Source: Tachypleus tridentatus
Lineage: Eukaryota; Arthropoda; Merostomata; Xiphosura; Limulidae
Length of the DNA stretch: 64,000 nucleotides
Assembly: GCF_004210375.1 (NCBI RefSeq)
Contig: NC_134825.1
Location: forward strand, 63,665,558 to 63,729,557
Direction of reading: 5' to 3'
Shown here: positions 34,311-48,604 of the stretch, in pieces
How positions within the stretch are numbered: position 1 is the first letter of the stretch
How the letters are laid out: every line of letters begins with the position of its first letter
The notes under the pieces: model-generated
Told to the model about the DNA's origin: nothing
The model's input: only the letters and a program-made list of their open reading frames with translations
Databases searched by the model: none
Program-made: the position numbers and the translations under genes

Positions 34311-35874
34311 TCTTTACACAGTTACAGTGCATATGGTGTTCATATGGTTAGTTAGGCTTATTTTACCTTATTGGTGACGTAGTAAATGTGAGACTCATTT
34401 CTGAGATCATCCTGCCTAAGAAATGGAGTTTTTAACGATCCTAACATTTAACATGAAATAATAAGTAGCATGCAAATACAATTCCAGACACTTATTGCTA
34501 TAAGTAAGTTATGTATGCAAATATGACGAAAACCTTTTAATGAAATATATATCTCAAATTTAAAATGCTTTAATTCGAGTATTTCAAATTACTTAAAAAC
34601 TCCTATAATAAGCTCCATGTAATAACTAAGTTGAAGCATTTCAACTTGAAGTTGTATTTGAAAAAAAAATGTCTCGGTCGCAAACAGAATTAAAGAAAAT
34701 GTGATTTCCAAAATTAAAACTGTATTTTTAGGAGAGAAACAGCGTCCAGTTATTTAACTTTGATACCGATATTTTTAATTACAAATATTTATTCTATCTA
34801 TATCTTTTGAAATTTAAATGACAACTGATGAAATAGTAAAACTTGTAGATGTGATTTTATGTATAAAATAAAATAGTCAAATATCAATAATTTTAAATAT
34901 TTAGTTTATGCACAATAATTATGTTCTAATGATAGATTACCAAAGGTGGCTTCAGAAGTGAGCGATCAGTATTATTTTTAACAATATAATTTTTGCTGAT
35001 GCTATTACTTACAACTGACCATAGAAGTCAGTAACTACATGACAATCAATACGACGCGCCATGTAACCAACGCCCTTATATAAATAAGTGCTTTTGTTCT
35101 TTATTGTGCATTATCGTTACTGATATAATTCGATTTCTGTTATCTCTGGAATGTGTAAAATAAAACCGTTTAAAACTCCGCTTATTGTAATATTGTTAAT
35201 TAAAGCAAATATTTTCAAGTATAAGACACAGATCTACGTACAGTCAATGCATTAACTCACAATGATTATTGTTGAGTCAAAGCCTAGAAAATCACATTAA
35301 TTGTAACTAATACAGAAATACCATCAAAAGCCGAAATATTCAAATCGCACACTTTAAAATAAGATTGAGAAAATACCATCTGATTTAGGAAAGTTTATGT
35401 TTCTTAGGCTTAGGCAACTTTGTGTTGTAGTACAGAATAATTACTTTTTGTACCTCACGCTTTCATACAGTTCATTGAACACTGACTCATAAAGAAAGTG
35501 ATATATTAGAGAAATGAGATTTTCTTTGTTGGCAGTTTGAATATTTTCTGCTACTGGATAGTTCCAAGAAATAAAAAACTAATAATAGTAATTCGACATT
35601 ATATAAATGAACTTAAGTATAACATAACAGCTAGACGAGAATATAACTCGAAACGAGTAAAAGCAGCAAAGCGGGAAATTATAAAACGTACCTCAAAGTA
35701 AAACCAATTATAATTTAACTATCACTAAAGTGGTAAACCTGAAGCATTGTTCAAAGTTTTCAATAATTTTCTGATTGTGAGCGAATCAATAAAAGTTGGC
35801 ACCGTTGTACGTGTCGTATAAAAAGCAATGTATCCAAAAAGTGTTCGCATGATGTTACGTCAAACATCATGTTC
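34311..35874. other. Intergenic, nothing recognised
   Basis: AT-rich with no supported exon or repeat. Confidence 0.4.
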
Positions 35875-35997
35875 GCCCCCCCCCGCTAGTACAGCGGTAA
35901 GTCTACGGATTTACAACGCTAAAATTTGGGGTTCGATTCCCCTTGGTGGACTCAGCAGATAGCCCGATGTGGCTTTGCTATAAGAAAACACACACAC
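35875..35997 (+). repeat. SINE, Val-tRNA-like family, ATAAGAAAACAC-tail subfamily
   Basis: C-rich start, agtacagcggtaagtctacg, intact B box gggttcgattccccttggtg and full tail with CA repeat. Nearly identical to the copy at 30378. Confidence 0.9.
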
Positions 35998-36052
35998 TCT
36001 TCAAAGTTATTTGGTCTTATTGTAACTGAATAAACAAGCGTTTGATGTTTTT
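35998..36052 (+). repeat. 3' flank shared with 30500-30552
   Basis: Carries the same tcttcaaagttatttggtct ... gtttgatgttt stretch as the 30.5-kb copy. The sequences upstream of the two SINEs do not match. Confidence 0.85.
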
Positions 36053-36140
36053 AATGTGTTGTTTTAAAAACGTATAACAGTTATAGCTTGTTTTATTTCC
36101 CTTCCTCAAAATCGAGCATGAAGTCAGATTGTCAACTTGT

Positions 36141-36403
36141 TTTGTTTGTTTGTTTTTTAATTTTGTGCAAAGCTACTCAAGGGCTATCTACGCTAGCCGT
36201 CCCTAATTTAGCAGTGTAAGACTAGAGGGAAGGCAGCTAGTCATCACCACCCACTGCCAACTTTTGGGCTACTCTTTTGCCAACAAATGGTGGGCTTATC
36301 ATCACATACGAAAGGTGATGATAATGTTTGGTGTGATGGGGATTCGAACCCGCAACCCTTGGATTACGAGTCGAACGCCTTAACCAACCTGGCCATACCG
36401 GGC
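36141..36403 (-). repeat. SINE, Thr-tRNA-like family
   Basis: Full length, from tail complement with a TTTG repeat (ttgtttgtttg) to head complement ttaaccaacctggccatacc. The B box complement (gattcgaacccgcaacc) is intact. Confidence 0.88.
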
Positions 36404-36949
36404 TTGTCAACTTGTACCGAAAGTCACAGAGTTTTACACACGACTGCGCACTTTTAGTTCTATGGTAATTTAAAGTGAAATCGTCATTTAACTCAATCGA
36501 TTTTTGAACGAGAAATATGAATGTAAAATATGTACTTTATACTCGTACATGGACTAAATTCCAAAAATAAATGACACAAGCGTTCTCCAGTGACACAGCT
36601 ACTAGTCTGTAGACTTCTAACACTTTTTAATATCTGTGGTAGGAACAACATAGATAGCTCATTGTATAACTTTGTGCTTAACTGCAAACAAGAAAAACGG
36701 GTGAGGTGTGGAGTTTCACCTTGTATTTAGATATGCACTGATACTAAATGTAATGTGTGTTAATGTCACATGTTAGGAAAATGACCCAGTGCTACGTATC
36801 ACATTTTTGTCTAATGTCATTAGTGTTTTATTACCTATAGCTCTGTGAGAATCCTCATTTTAGAAATTTGCTCTAAAAATTTCAGGTTAAAGTCACACAT
36901 TGATCAAAATTGTTTTAATTTAACTTCATTTCTATTCATATCTTCTGTA
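36404..36949. other. Intergenic, nothing recognised
   Basis: The minus-strand frame at 36493-36687 shows no recognised features. Confidence 0.35.
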
Positions 36950-37129
36950 ATGAATAACAGGCTATCCTTCGGAAGCAAATACTTGTGTGATATCTGTGTT
37001 TACTTATCTGCAGCGTTAAGTCTCTTCTGTATTATAGTGGACGCGATGTTAACTGTATCTGTGATAAAGCGTCACCGTAACACTGAATTGACAACTACCG
37101 ATGAACTTGCACGAATTCGGTTGAAGTAA
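36950..37129 (+). CDS. Candidate small membrane-protein exon, unidentified
   Basis: From the ATG at 36950 the frame encodes 59 residues ending in TAA at 37127-37129. A hydrophobic stretch of about 20 residues (YLSAALSLFCIIVDAMLTVS) is followed by a positively charged end (VIKRHRNTEL ... ARIRLK), which looks like a membrane span with a short cytosolic tail. An acceptor-like ctgtaatgaataacag ends at 36960, so it could instead be a terminal exon beginning at 36961. No family is recognised, and chance is a real alternative. Confidence 0.3.
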   Translation: MNNRLSFGSKYLCDICVYLSAALSLFCIIVDAMLTVSVIKRHRNTELTTTDELARIRLK

Positions 37130-37212
37130 ATAATCAGCTATGTTTCACACATAAAAGTTGAAGAGTTATTACAGTTTAGAATTGATGGTTATTGAAATGA
37201 AAAGCGTGGATT

Positions 37213-37434
37213 ATTTCTTATCTGCACTAGCTGTCACTAATGTGAAAGTGATAGACTAGAGAGAAGGCAGCTGCTAGTCAACGTCACCATCAAATCTTGG
37301 GCTGTTCTAGCTGGCTAGTGAGATGGACTTTCACATTATAATGCACCTGAAAGGACGGGTATTTTTGGTAAGATATTTTGAACCTACGATCCGCAAACTG
37401 AAAGTTGAGCGCTTAAGTCGCTAGGCTGTATCCA
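37213..37434 (-). repeat. SINE, Thr-tRNA-like family, highly diverged
   Basis: Recognisable by atctgcactagctgtcacta, gactagagagaaggcagctg and cacattataatgcacctgaa, in the family order. Head and tail are strongly decayed. Confidence 0.65.
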
Positions 37435-38609
37435 ACAGTACATAAAATATATTTACTTTTTTATGAATGAAACATGTTTAAACTATTTTGAAATAAAAAT
37501 TTAAAGACGTTTATGTATGTATTCAAAATGTATCTATAGATGGCGACATTTCCTTACAAGAAATGAAAATGTTGAAGATAATTATAGTTATTTAAAAAAG
37601 AAAGAAATACAGTACTGATCTTGACAGTAATTGATGAAATATCACACATGGTAGTACCACACTGTATTTATATTCATCACTGTCATTCAAACTGTTTGCT
37701 ACATTGTTACTTGTGGTTTGAAGGGATTGTTTACACTTTGGGGTTGAATACCAATCATTAGGAGCATTAAATAATAATATTTCTGTGTTTCGCACCCGAT
37801 TAGTCTAACATTTAGCAAAGAAAAAAATTATAAAGCCATTTAACTTACTAATCCATATAGATAGGGTCTCTAATATTCGTCATAATATTTGAAAAATGTT
37901 GCAAGTTTGGTGGAATATGTATCCTGTCAAAAATCATTTAAATCAAAGTTACGTATTAATAATATATTCATGTCAGAAAAACTTCATGGTCTCCGACTAT
38001 GATAGTTTTAAGTAAATTATGGTAAAATAAAATCATTAAACGTTTTCGTGATATCCTTCTTGATTAATACTGACACGAAAAAAGTCTTAAAAATTTCAAT
38101 TTATTTAATCTTATGAAGTCTAAAAACTTTTAATCTAAGTAACATCTTGACTTTTAAAAGCTTTTGATTTTTAAATCTGTCGAATTCTGTGAGTTAATTT
38201 ATCAATTCAACTATGAATAATATTATTATATTATCTGTATGCCTAGCTAAGCGCTTCCTGTTTCCAACTCTTTCCTACATTAGCATGATGAAGTCAGATC
38301 ATAAACAAAAGTGAGCGCTGATATGGCTGGTCTTCTGACTTTTAAACATTTATCAGAAGATAGCTACGTATTTCAAAGTCAAACACTGAATTGATTGGTT
38401 TTGTGAATCTTAAAGTTTATCCGAAGACGAAATTCTGACTAGTCTAGGTCTATGAATCTTAAGTTTATCAGAAGACGAAGACTGATTTGGTTGGTTTTGT
38501 AAATCCTAATGTTTGTCGAGGTTGAGTCCTGATTTGGCTGGTTTTGTTGAGTCCTAACTTTATCAAACTCGAGCTGTGAGTTGGCCAGCCTAAAATGGTC
38601 ATACATGTA
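37435..38609. other. Intergenic; loose minisatellite-like stretch
   Basis: At about 38330-38590 a phrase like gattTGGCTGGTTTTGTgaatcttaa with ttatcagaagacga recurs roughly four times with heavy divergence. Nothing else was recognised. Confidence 0.4.
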
Positions 38610-40133
<1,524 letters not shown>

Positions 40134-40356
40134 TACCAAGAGTTGACTGTCTCGATTACTGTAATTTTTATACAATAACCATAAAATGTCCGACGGTATA
40201 TATAGGCTTTGTCTTAGGATTTTTGTCTGAAAAGAAGGATAAAAAAGCCTGAAATAGGACATATTTCCACTTTTTATAGGCTTTGAATTAGAAGGCACAA
40301 GTGCTTAATCAGTTACTACTTTTCACAGAGCAAGGTATGGAGTTAGCATCTAAGAA
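40134..40356. other. Intergenic spacer
   Basis: The minus-strand frame at 40035-40298 overlaps the transposon end and has no features. Confidence 0.35.
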
Positions 40357-40440
40357 TAACAAAAAATGAATAAACAGGAATACTATTTATCATTGATATA
40401 ACAACAAAAAATGAATAAACAGGAATACTATTTATCATTG
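40357..40440 (+). repeat. Tandem duplication, about 45-bp unit, 2 copies
   Basis: The segment aacaaaaaatgaataaacag followed by gaatactatttatcattg occurs twice with no visible differences. Confidence 0.88.
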
Positions 40441-40984
40441 TCCTTCACACTAGCATATAAAAATAATAATTTGAGGTGATTTGTTGATCAATAACAACTA
40501 CCAAGATTTTCATTTTGATATAATAGTTTTGGTAAATATAAATTAATTGTTCACCTCCTACATAGAATAATTTTTCACGAACACAAAAGTTAAGAAATTT
40601 AGCATATTTTGTTATTATAAAATATAAATAATTTAAATAATAAAAACATTAACTGAACATTTGACTTTATTTGAGATTTCTGTCATGACAGTAAATTATC
40701 TTCCTGCAATAGTACAATTTCAATATTGACTTCATTCAGATAAACGTTCTGAATTATTGTTTTTTGATAAATAAGCAAATTTAAACAAATAATAAATTAA
40801 GAGCTAGGCACACTTAATCCAAACTAAGTTGACTTGCCATGTCGGAGCTCGGCACAGCAGACAAGAAGAACTGTAAAAGGTTATTTCAGTCACTTTTTTG
40901 TATTTTTTCTGTGTATAATACGCTTAACAATAAATTTATAAAAACTATTAAAACTAATATTACAGTTTAATAATAAGAAGGGTT
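40441..40984. other. Intergenic, nothing recognised
   Basis: Very AT-rich with no exon or repeat seen. Confidence 0.4.
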
Positions 40985-41168
40985 AGAGCTCTCATTGGGC
41001 CATTATATGTGACAGTCAACACCACTATTCTTTGGAAAAAAAGAGTAGCCCAAGAGTTAGAGTTAGCCATTGGGTGATGTTGATTAGCTGCTATCTTCCC
41101 TCTTGTCTGTCACTGCTAAATTAGGGATAGCCCTCAAGGAGATTTGCGCAAAATTCAACACAAATAAA
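40985..41168 (+). repeat. SINE, Thr-tRNA-like family, 5' truncated
   Basis: Lacks the tRNA head; starts near ctcattgggccattatatgt. The body (cagtcaacaccactattctt, agtagcccaagagttag) and tail (gcgcaaaattcaacacaa) are present. Confidence 0.75.
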
Positions 41169-42316
41169 ACCAATGACAAGTAAGTTTATCAATGATTTTA
41201 CGTAATTGCGAGAATTATAACGGTAACCAGGTTATGAAAAATACTATATAGTTGAATTGCTATTTTCACTAACCAGTATGTTCTTTGCAGATAACCATAG
41301 ATATATAATACTAAAGAGAGCCGCAAATAGAACTCTGAATCATATAGCCCATTCTAAGTAAATCACTGCTTTCACCATTTGTTTCGAAAAAAAATGAGGC
41401 CCTCACGTATAATTATTTGTTTATAAACATATTGATATCAACAGCTCAGATTTAAGCAATGTTTTACTAAGTCATGGGTGATTAGTGAATTACATTTCTC
41501 TATCAGATATTGACTGTTAACGTTATATTTGAAAATTAATTACCCTTAGAAATACGTATGAAATATGAAGTATTGAAAAACTGTTACAGTACCCATTTGT
41601 TAAATAAGAATATAATAGTAATTATTTTGTTAACTGTACAATACTCCATGACGCTGTATAAGGAATATAACTAGTAAATATTCGCATAATTAACACTGTA
41701 GCATTTACAACTTTGTTCCAAGGAAAAGGAACGAAGGATATAACGTTATATCAGATACCGTTATTAAATATATGAAGATAAAGTGGTATTAGTACATGTG
41801 ATTTAATATATAAATATAATATTAATTTCACTCCTATAAAACCTCTAAGTAATGTAGCATAACTAATGAACTGGTGAAAATATATAAATTAATAACATCG
41901 CTAATCACAGATGCTCCTTGTAATATTTTTTATATTCATTTATGAAATGTAAAAGTGAAAACCTTTAAAATTTCGTCGCGAATAAAACGTTTTGTTGCAA
42001 CAGTTTATTTTACTGAGCGTATTTTATCAATATTCGGTAAATAAAATGCGAAGTGTAGATCACTTAATATAACGAAAGTTTTTTTATTTCCACTAGTACT
42101 TTTACATAAACAACGATAGGCACAACTTCTCGATAGAAATTATAATCTTCTCTGCCAATTTTCTCTTGCATACGTTATTCTTTTTTAGTATCTCTATTAC
42201 TTCTTTGAAAACACAATCTCAGTATTTGCAGCGCAAAGTGACTAAATGGCTGACTCGGTAATCAGTCAACAGTTCAATTTAGTCTCGCCTAAAACGCGTC
42301 TTATATCCTTCAAATA
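41169..42316. other. Intergenic, nothing recognised
   Basis: AT-rich with no supported exon or repeat. Confidence 0.4.
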
Positions 42317-42541
42317 CAAGGTGGCCCGTAAGTCCCTACCCGTCCATATGTTACCATGTTATATTCAATTACGCATGTATTATAATTTCTTTTCTTTTTT
42401 GTCAGAGAAATATGGCCGATTTAAGCCCATTTACACTTGAAAATGCGTCGCATAATATTATGCAGCGAGAATGAGGGACAGCACACAGATACACTGGATA
42501 CATAAGATATATGGATGGATAGGGACTTACGGGCCACCCTG
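42317..42541. mobile_element. Mariner-type MITE or short mariner remnant (225 bp)
   Basis: Inverted repeats of about 35 bp (left CAAGGTGGCCCGTAAGTCCC, right complement ending GGGCCACCCTG), flanked by TA. The interior lacks a transposase. The open frame 42246-42440 overlaps the left repeat and is not a gene. The ends differ from those of the element at 1208, so this is a second family. Confidence 0.88.
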
Positions 42542-44377
42542 TATATTCTTAAACTCTCAAAAATTTTCTGGTTTTCAAGCTACATGCTCGTCTCATATCG
42601 TTATTAATTTTTCTAGCCAAAAATAATACAACTTTTTTTTTTTAAAGAGAAAGCTTACAACAGTTTGTTGTAGTCTTTCAAACTTTATGCTTATTGGGCA
42701 TTTTAAAATGTGTCAGAAACATTGTGTATTACAAGCTTAGTTAAGGAGAATGTAGCATGAGAAATGAGTGAAACAGATCTAACTAAGAAGCCTTCTGGGT
42801 AGACATGACGTCAACATTGAGGCTACGTCACTTACACTGGGGAATCCTTATTCCAGATTGATCATTCACTGAGCGAGAGATTTGTGTTCGTGTTAGTTAA
42901 GTGTCTATCTAGCTGTAGGTCTGCTCAACTCATACACGGCTGTGGTATGTTAACTTCTCTCTATTACTATGTTTGTGTTCTGCATTAGTTAAAAGGATAC
43001 ATTCTGGCTCTCTCTTTCTGGCCAAAAATGGAAGAATTTGTTTTGAAGAAGTGTTAAATGTTAATTTTCAAAAAATGCCCCAAACCTATTATTACGTTTC
43101 AAAAACCCAGTAAATGCTACTAGCAAAAGTAACTTGATTTTCTGCTTATTTCATTATTCAAGTTTCTTAAAACTAAGTTCAAAATAATTTATATGGCATT
43201 CAAAACTGGTTAATTTAATGATTTTTCTTACATAAGTATCCCTCTTGACACAACTTTATTACACAGAATGCTAAACTTCCGTCTATATGGTATATATTCA
43301 ATCCTAGACCTCGGTATAGTGTGATTTATATATAACTTTAATTGCTTTAAAAAGAGAACTATGTTTGTTTAGAATAATTGTGAGTTATTAACAAAAGAAA
43401 AAGTATTTCGCTCGTAACTTCTCTTTCTCAGAAACACGTAATGAAATATCTATTTAAATATATTTATCTTTGATTTCAAAGTGGTTTGATTATATAATAT
43501 TGACTACGATTTGTCTTGTATCTGTAGTAAGTATATTGCTATGCAATAGCTTTTAGGGCTAAGACGTCGAAAATGACACGTAAGGAAACGTGTAACACCT
43601 TTAAATACAGTGCTGGTAAAGATGGTGCATTTATGACTATGTATTTTTTTCTATATTCATTCCACATTAAATATGTCTTCAACTTCAACTATATTTTTTA
43701 AGGTAGTAAAAGATATTCCAAGCAAAATTATATGAAGGAAACGGTTGCCAGGTGTCCAACAGTTGCTTAAATAAACATAGTGGTATAAAATTTCAATGTT
43801 TTAAGGCTATTGTTAAACATCTATACGTATATGTATACATATGTATAAATAAGAATACAGTGTGACAGTATTGTATATATTGTAATAATACGTTGTACAA
43901 CTAAGTTTCTGTAATTAAAACCAGTATACTCTGCTATATTACACATTTAAGGCAAAACCAGTACATTTTGACCAATTCAGATCAAAATACAATTAATATT
44001 TCTCCAGCGTCACCAGATCAGGATAAGTAGCTTCTATGCTGTTTGTCACAGTGTTATGCTATCTTATGTTGCCCTGGTGTTCTGCTTTACACTATTTTTA
44101 TTATTTTTGATGTAGACGTGTGTTTTTTTGTAATAATTTTATATCGACTTCATGTTCTACTTTATAAAAATGTGTTATTTTATATTAGTTTTATTATATG
44201 TGACATACACCTGGTGTTCAGCTTTGCAATGTTTTTATGGCGTTTGAGGAACACTTGAGGTGTTGTTTTACATTGGTTTTATAATATTTGATTTATATCT
44301 GGTATGTTGCTTGATAATATTGCATGACTTTAATATGGATCTGGTGCTAATGTTGTTGTTTTTATCCATGCACCATG
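42542..44377. other. Intergenic, nothing recognised
   Basis: AT-rich. The frame at 44043-44258 is hydrophobic because the sequence is T-rich and shows no family signature. Confidence 0.4.
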
Positions 44378-44650
44378 ACTCGGCATGACCAGGTGGTTAA
44401 GGCACTCGACTCGTAATCTGAGGGTCGCGGGTTCGAATCCCCGTCACAACAAACATGCTCGACCTCCCAGTCGTGGGGGCGTTGTACTGTTACGGTCAAT
44501 CCCTCTATTCATTGGTAAAAGAGTAGCTCAAGAGTTGGCAGTGGATGGTGATAACTAGCTGCGTTCCCTCTAGTCTTACACTGCTAAATTAGGGACGGCT
44601 AACACAGATAGCCCTCGAGTAGCTTTGCGCAAAAATTCAAAACAAACCAA
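44378..44650 (+). repeat. SINE, Thr-tRNA-like family, intact promoter boxes
   Basis: Head actcggcatgaccaggtggt, anticodon-loop-like actcgtaatct, B box gggttcgaatccccgtc, full body and tail gcgcaaaaattcaaaac. Confidence 0.9.
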
Positions 44651-44911
44651 ACTCTGCACCACTATTATCCCTGTATAACAATATTTCTTTTATAGCTGTT
44701 GAATGATGTTGGTAAGACATGATGCTGGATCAAAATGATCATGTGTTAAAAGACACGTTTGTATAAATATGTATATATACATATTTTTTAGTAAAATGAA
44801 GTTTTTTAATTACACTATTTATTTTCAGTTTATACCAAACCACCATAACTCTGGCACAGGTTTTTCTCACGTATTCTTATTGATGTTGTTTGATGTAATA
44901 CTTGTTTTCAA
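44651..44911. other. Spacer between two SINEs
   Basis: About 260 bp of unrecognised sequence. Confidence 0.3.
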
Positions 44912-45180
44912 GGCACGGCATGGCCAAGTTGTTGAGGCATTCGACTCGTAATCTATTCGAGGGTTCGAATCCCCATCACACCAAACATGCTCGCCCTTTC
45001 AGCAGTGGGGGCGTTATAATGTGACGGTCAATCCCACTATTCGTTGGTAAGAGTAGCCCAAGAGTTGGAGATGGGTGGTGATGACTAGCTACCTTCCCTC
45101 TAGTCTTACATTAATAAATTAGGGACAACTAGCGTAGATAGCCCTCGTATAGCTTTGAGCGAAATTCAAAATAAACCAAA
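44912..45180 (+). repeat. SINE, Thr-tRNA-like family, same orientation as the neighbour
   Basis: Head ggcacggcatggccaagttg, altered anticodon arm (gtaatctattcgagg), B box gggttcgaatccccatcaca, tail gagcgaaattcaaaata. Different mutations from the 44378 copy, so not a duplicate of it. Confidence 0.88.
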
Positions 45181-46283
45181 CCATTTGTTTTCAATTTCAA
45201 ATCAGTATTTTATTGTTTATTGTTATCATTCACAAATATTTGAGTCATTCTTCACTTTAAAAAATTTAGAATTGTTCGAAACTTTAAAATTAAAATATGA
45301 TTTTTTATTACTATCACGTTTTCATTATATTATTTAAGAAAAATAAAACTACGTGTCATTTAGAATCTTTATGATTTGAAGCAGGTTAAACATTCCTTAA
45401 AAAATCATTCTTGAAACTTTTGCTTATCAGTTATTTCCACCTGTTAGTTTTTTACATTAATTAGTCAAGTATCTCTGAGTTGTTTTTATTTCATTTAATT
45501 TGTTATGTAGTCAGATAGTTTGAAACAAAGGAGAGAAAAATAGGCTCGAACGGAAAACTAAAACAAACAAGCCCTTCATTAGCTTGAGCTCGTTGTTCTA
45601 GCTTGCAGCTTTAGAGCGAGAGAAGATTAATCCGCGATAGACAACGTCTCTTATATTAATTACATTGATTTGCTGTCGTTGAAGGTTTTAAATAATAAAA
45701 GGGGGCGTATTAACGAAACCTAACATGAGTCATCCAGGAAGTACTCCATTTCTGGCTTCTGAACATAGAATCTTACCTTTAAATGGTAATGAACTCTTCT
45801 ATTTTAAGCACGTGATCCATACAAGTATTCTGACGTATCTTAGGTAAAGGATGTACTTTTAAAACACTAAAAACACATACTTTAACAGGTACACGTCTGG
45901 TAGACACTTATTAATTTGGACAAGTTGAGTAGTTTAAAATTTATAAACTTGAGAAAGCACAGAATTTTGTATAGAATACTTCTAAATGTTCACAAATGTT
46001 TATTTTTATTAAAATAACATCATAGCTATTTTCAATGAAATGGTGTTATGCAGTTATATGTGTTACTTCTGTGTAGTGTTTGGATATTTGAAATTAAAGA
46101 TAATCTGGAAAATTTCAACTTACATACATTTTTATTTCATAATATTGTTGTCTTATCTTCCCACAGATAAGCTTGGTTAATCTTCAAGGCTGTCTTCTTT
46201 CAACATGAAACCGTTCCTATCTACGAACTAGATTTATTCATAGTTAGAATCCGATAATTTGTATTTATTTCTCTTAAATTAGA
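45181..46283. other. Intergenic, nothing recognised
   Basis: AT-rich with no exon or repeat seen. Confidence 0.4.
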
Positions 46284-46400
46284 GTCTCCAAGTGAGTCAA
46301 TGGTACATTTAAGGACTCACATGATAAAATTCTGGGTTCGATTTCCCGCGGTGACCAGAATACATATGTAGATTTGAAGTAAAAAGCAACAACTCCTCTT
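46284..46400 (+). repeat. Possible SINE, Val-tRNA-like, very diverged
   Basis: A tRNA-like B box (tgggttcgatttcccgcggt) is preceded by ggactcacatgataaaattc and followed by weak family body. Could be an independent tRNA-derived fragment. Confidence 0.4.
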
Positions 46401-47423
46401 GAAAATTTGTCTCGCGTTGAATGCCCTTGTGTAGCGTTATTTATATTTTATAACATGTTGTAAGCAAGACTAAAAAGTGTCGTTGATTGCTATAGCAACA
46501 TATTTCACTAATTATATATTTAGAAAAGACGTGTTAGTGGAAAGTAACGTTAGATACTCATATAATTGTATGTCCTCCTAGTTCCTTTGTGCATATTGAA
46601 AATCTGTCAATTGTGATGTTATTAAGCGAACACAAAATCCAAACATTAGTTAGTTTGTAAGGCTGTAGTAAAAGATAAAACAGTAAATATGTAATAACTA
46701 TTTTGGTGTTGTGTTTTACGTTAAAATTTAAGAAAGCAGAATGGCTAAAAATCTTTAAATAAAAAATAATTAAAATTATCTTGCTAAAATTTGACTTTAA
46801 ATTAAATACAAAGGCAAGTAATTTTAAAACTTAACAAGAACTTTTGCTATAGTTACACGTACTTTTAACAAAACAAATGCGTGAAAAGGAGGTTGTCTGC
46901 AATCTTTTTTTGATTTTTGAAATAAATAAATAACTTTTATATTATGTAGATTGTAACAACAGAGCATTTACACAAAATAAAATTGACTAGGATCAGTTTT
47001 TCATATCTGTAATTCTACCTCTTGTCAGAAACGAGATATTTTTTGAATAAAGTTTTAAATTTCAGCTGAAAACGTATTATTAGAAAGTTGTAACTGGAGC
47101 ATAAGGTGAATGTCTACAGATGTTTAATGTATTCGTACATAACAAACCTAATAAGCCCAAGTATCTCATAGACAAGTTCTGCTGAATATGCACCACCTAG
47201 CGGTAACAAGTGTAGTTTATTTCTGATATCTACAAGAATGTAATGTATTCGTAAATCCCATGTGCCCGAAATGGAAAGCAGCCATACAATAAAATAACAT
47301 TCGTAAAATATCAACTGAACACTTTAATACAGTTTTCAATATTAGGAAACTTTATACATGCTTTTGATTAATGTAGTATAAATTGTAGCGATAATTAGAT
47401 TTCTGAGCCCTGTATCTGATTAC
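46401..47423. other. Intergenic, nothing recognised
   Basis: The minus-strand frame 47114-47314 has no recognisable features. Confidence 0.4.
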
Positions 47424-47700
47424 GGGCCAGGCATGCCCGGGTGATTAAGGTAGTCGACGAGTAATTCGAGGGTCTCGAGTTCGAATCCTAGTCACATCAA
47501 ACATGCTTGCCCTTTCAGCCGTGGGAGCGCTATAATATTAGGTCAATCCCACTATTCGTTGGTAAAAGAGTAGTCCAAAGGTTGGTGGTGGGAGGTGATT
47601 ACTAGCTGCCTTCCCTCTAGTCTTACATTGCTAAATTAGGGACGGCTGGCGCAGATAGCCCTCGAGTAGCTTTGCGCGAAATTCCAAAAACAAAACAAAA
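47424..47700 (+). repeat. SINE, Thr-tRNA-like family
   Basis: Head gggccaggcatgcccgggtg, B box gagttcgaatcctagtcaca, full body and tail gcgcgaaattccaaaaac. Confidence 0.88.
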
Positions 47701-48443
47701 AACAGTATTTGGTAATTTAGTTTCGATAGGCCTAGGGTGTGTAAATCATTGAATTAGTATTTATTTGTCTTTATATAAAATAATACAGATAAATACAAAT
47801 ATACCTTTGCTGTGAAGAAAAATTATCAAATGTTACAAATTAATTTAATACCTCGACCATAATGAGTATTTGTTTGTATTTCATACATTGCCAGTATTCT
47901 CTTCGTAGTGTACATAACGTATATTTTCAGAGACAAATGAGTATTAAAACCATACTTTGATAAGTTGAAATGGTAATTTAGCAAATTTTTACACACTTTT
48001 GTTGCTTTATTTCACAATTAATTAATATCCTGAGTATTAATTAGTTATAACTATTTTAACGAGTCCTTTTCACATAGTGGGTGTCCTTTCCGTAAAAAAA
48101 TAATCCTTTTCGCATTGTATGCCGATGTTAAACCAACATATATGATAAACTTTGGTTTTCGAAACAACCTCATTCGTGTGTTCCCAATATATTACTAGTT
48201 CATCTCTGACTATATGTTAGTTTTAATTACAGATACCTATGCCACGAATTATTTAGAATTATACCACCCAAGTCCTATGGACTTTATTGAAAGCAAATAT
48301 TGCATTACTACTTTAAACCGGAGACGATTGTAGCAGCATGTGGCTTTGTAGTGAACAAACCAGAATGATAATATGAAAATTTACGGCACGCAGCCCAATG
48401 GCGAAAAAAACCACAAAACAACAAACATTCCGCACTTTGTAAA
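47701..48443. other. Intergenic, nothing recognised
   Basis: No supported exon or repeat. Confidence 0.4.
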
Positions 48444-48604
48444 AGTAGGATCCAAATTCCATTATTCGGTCAGACAAGAGTAGCCTAAGAGTTGGCGGTG
48501 GGTGCAACTCAATAGCCGCCTTCCCTCAAGTCCATCAAGTACAAACTAAAATATGGATGTCTGTAGACAACCGTTTGTATAGTTTTGTGGGAAATTTTCA
48601 AAGT
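48444..48604 (+). repeat. SINE, Thr-tRNA-like family, 5' truncated and diverged
   Basis: Body only: aattccattattcggtcaga, agagtagcctaagagttggc, gccgccttccctcaagt, then a decayed tail gttttgtgggaaattttc. Confidence 0.7.

Noticed and set aside
44043..44258. 71-codon hydrophobic frame that could be a membrane protein
   Set aside because: The hydrophobicity follows from T-rich DNA; no charged flanks, splice sites or family motif support it.
44378..44450. Functional tRNA gene (Thr-like, CGT anticodon position)
   Set aside because: The tRNA-like part is always followed by the SINE body and recurs in many copies; acceptor-stem pairing is decayed.
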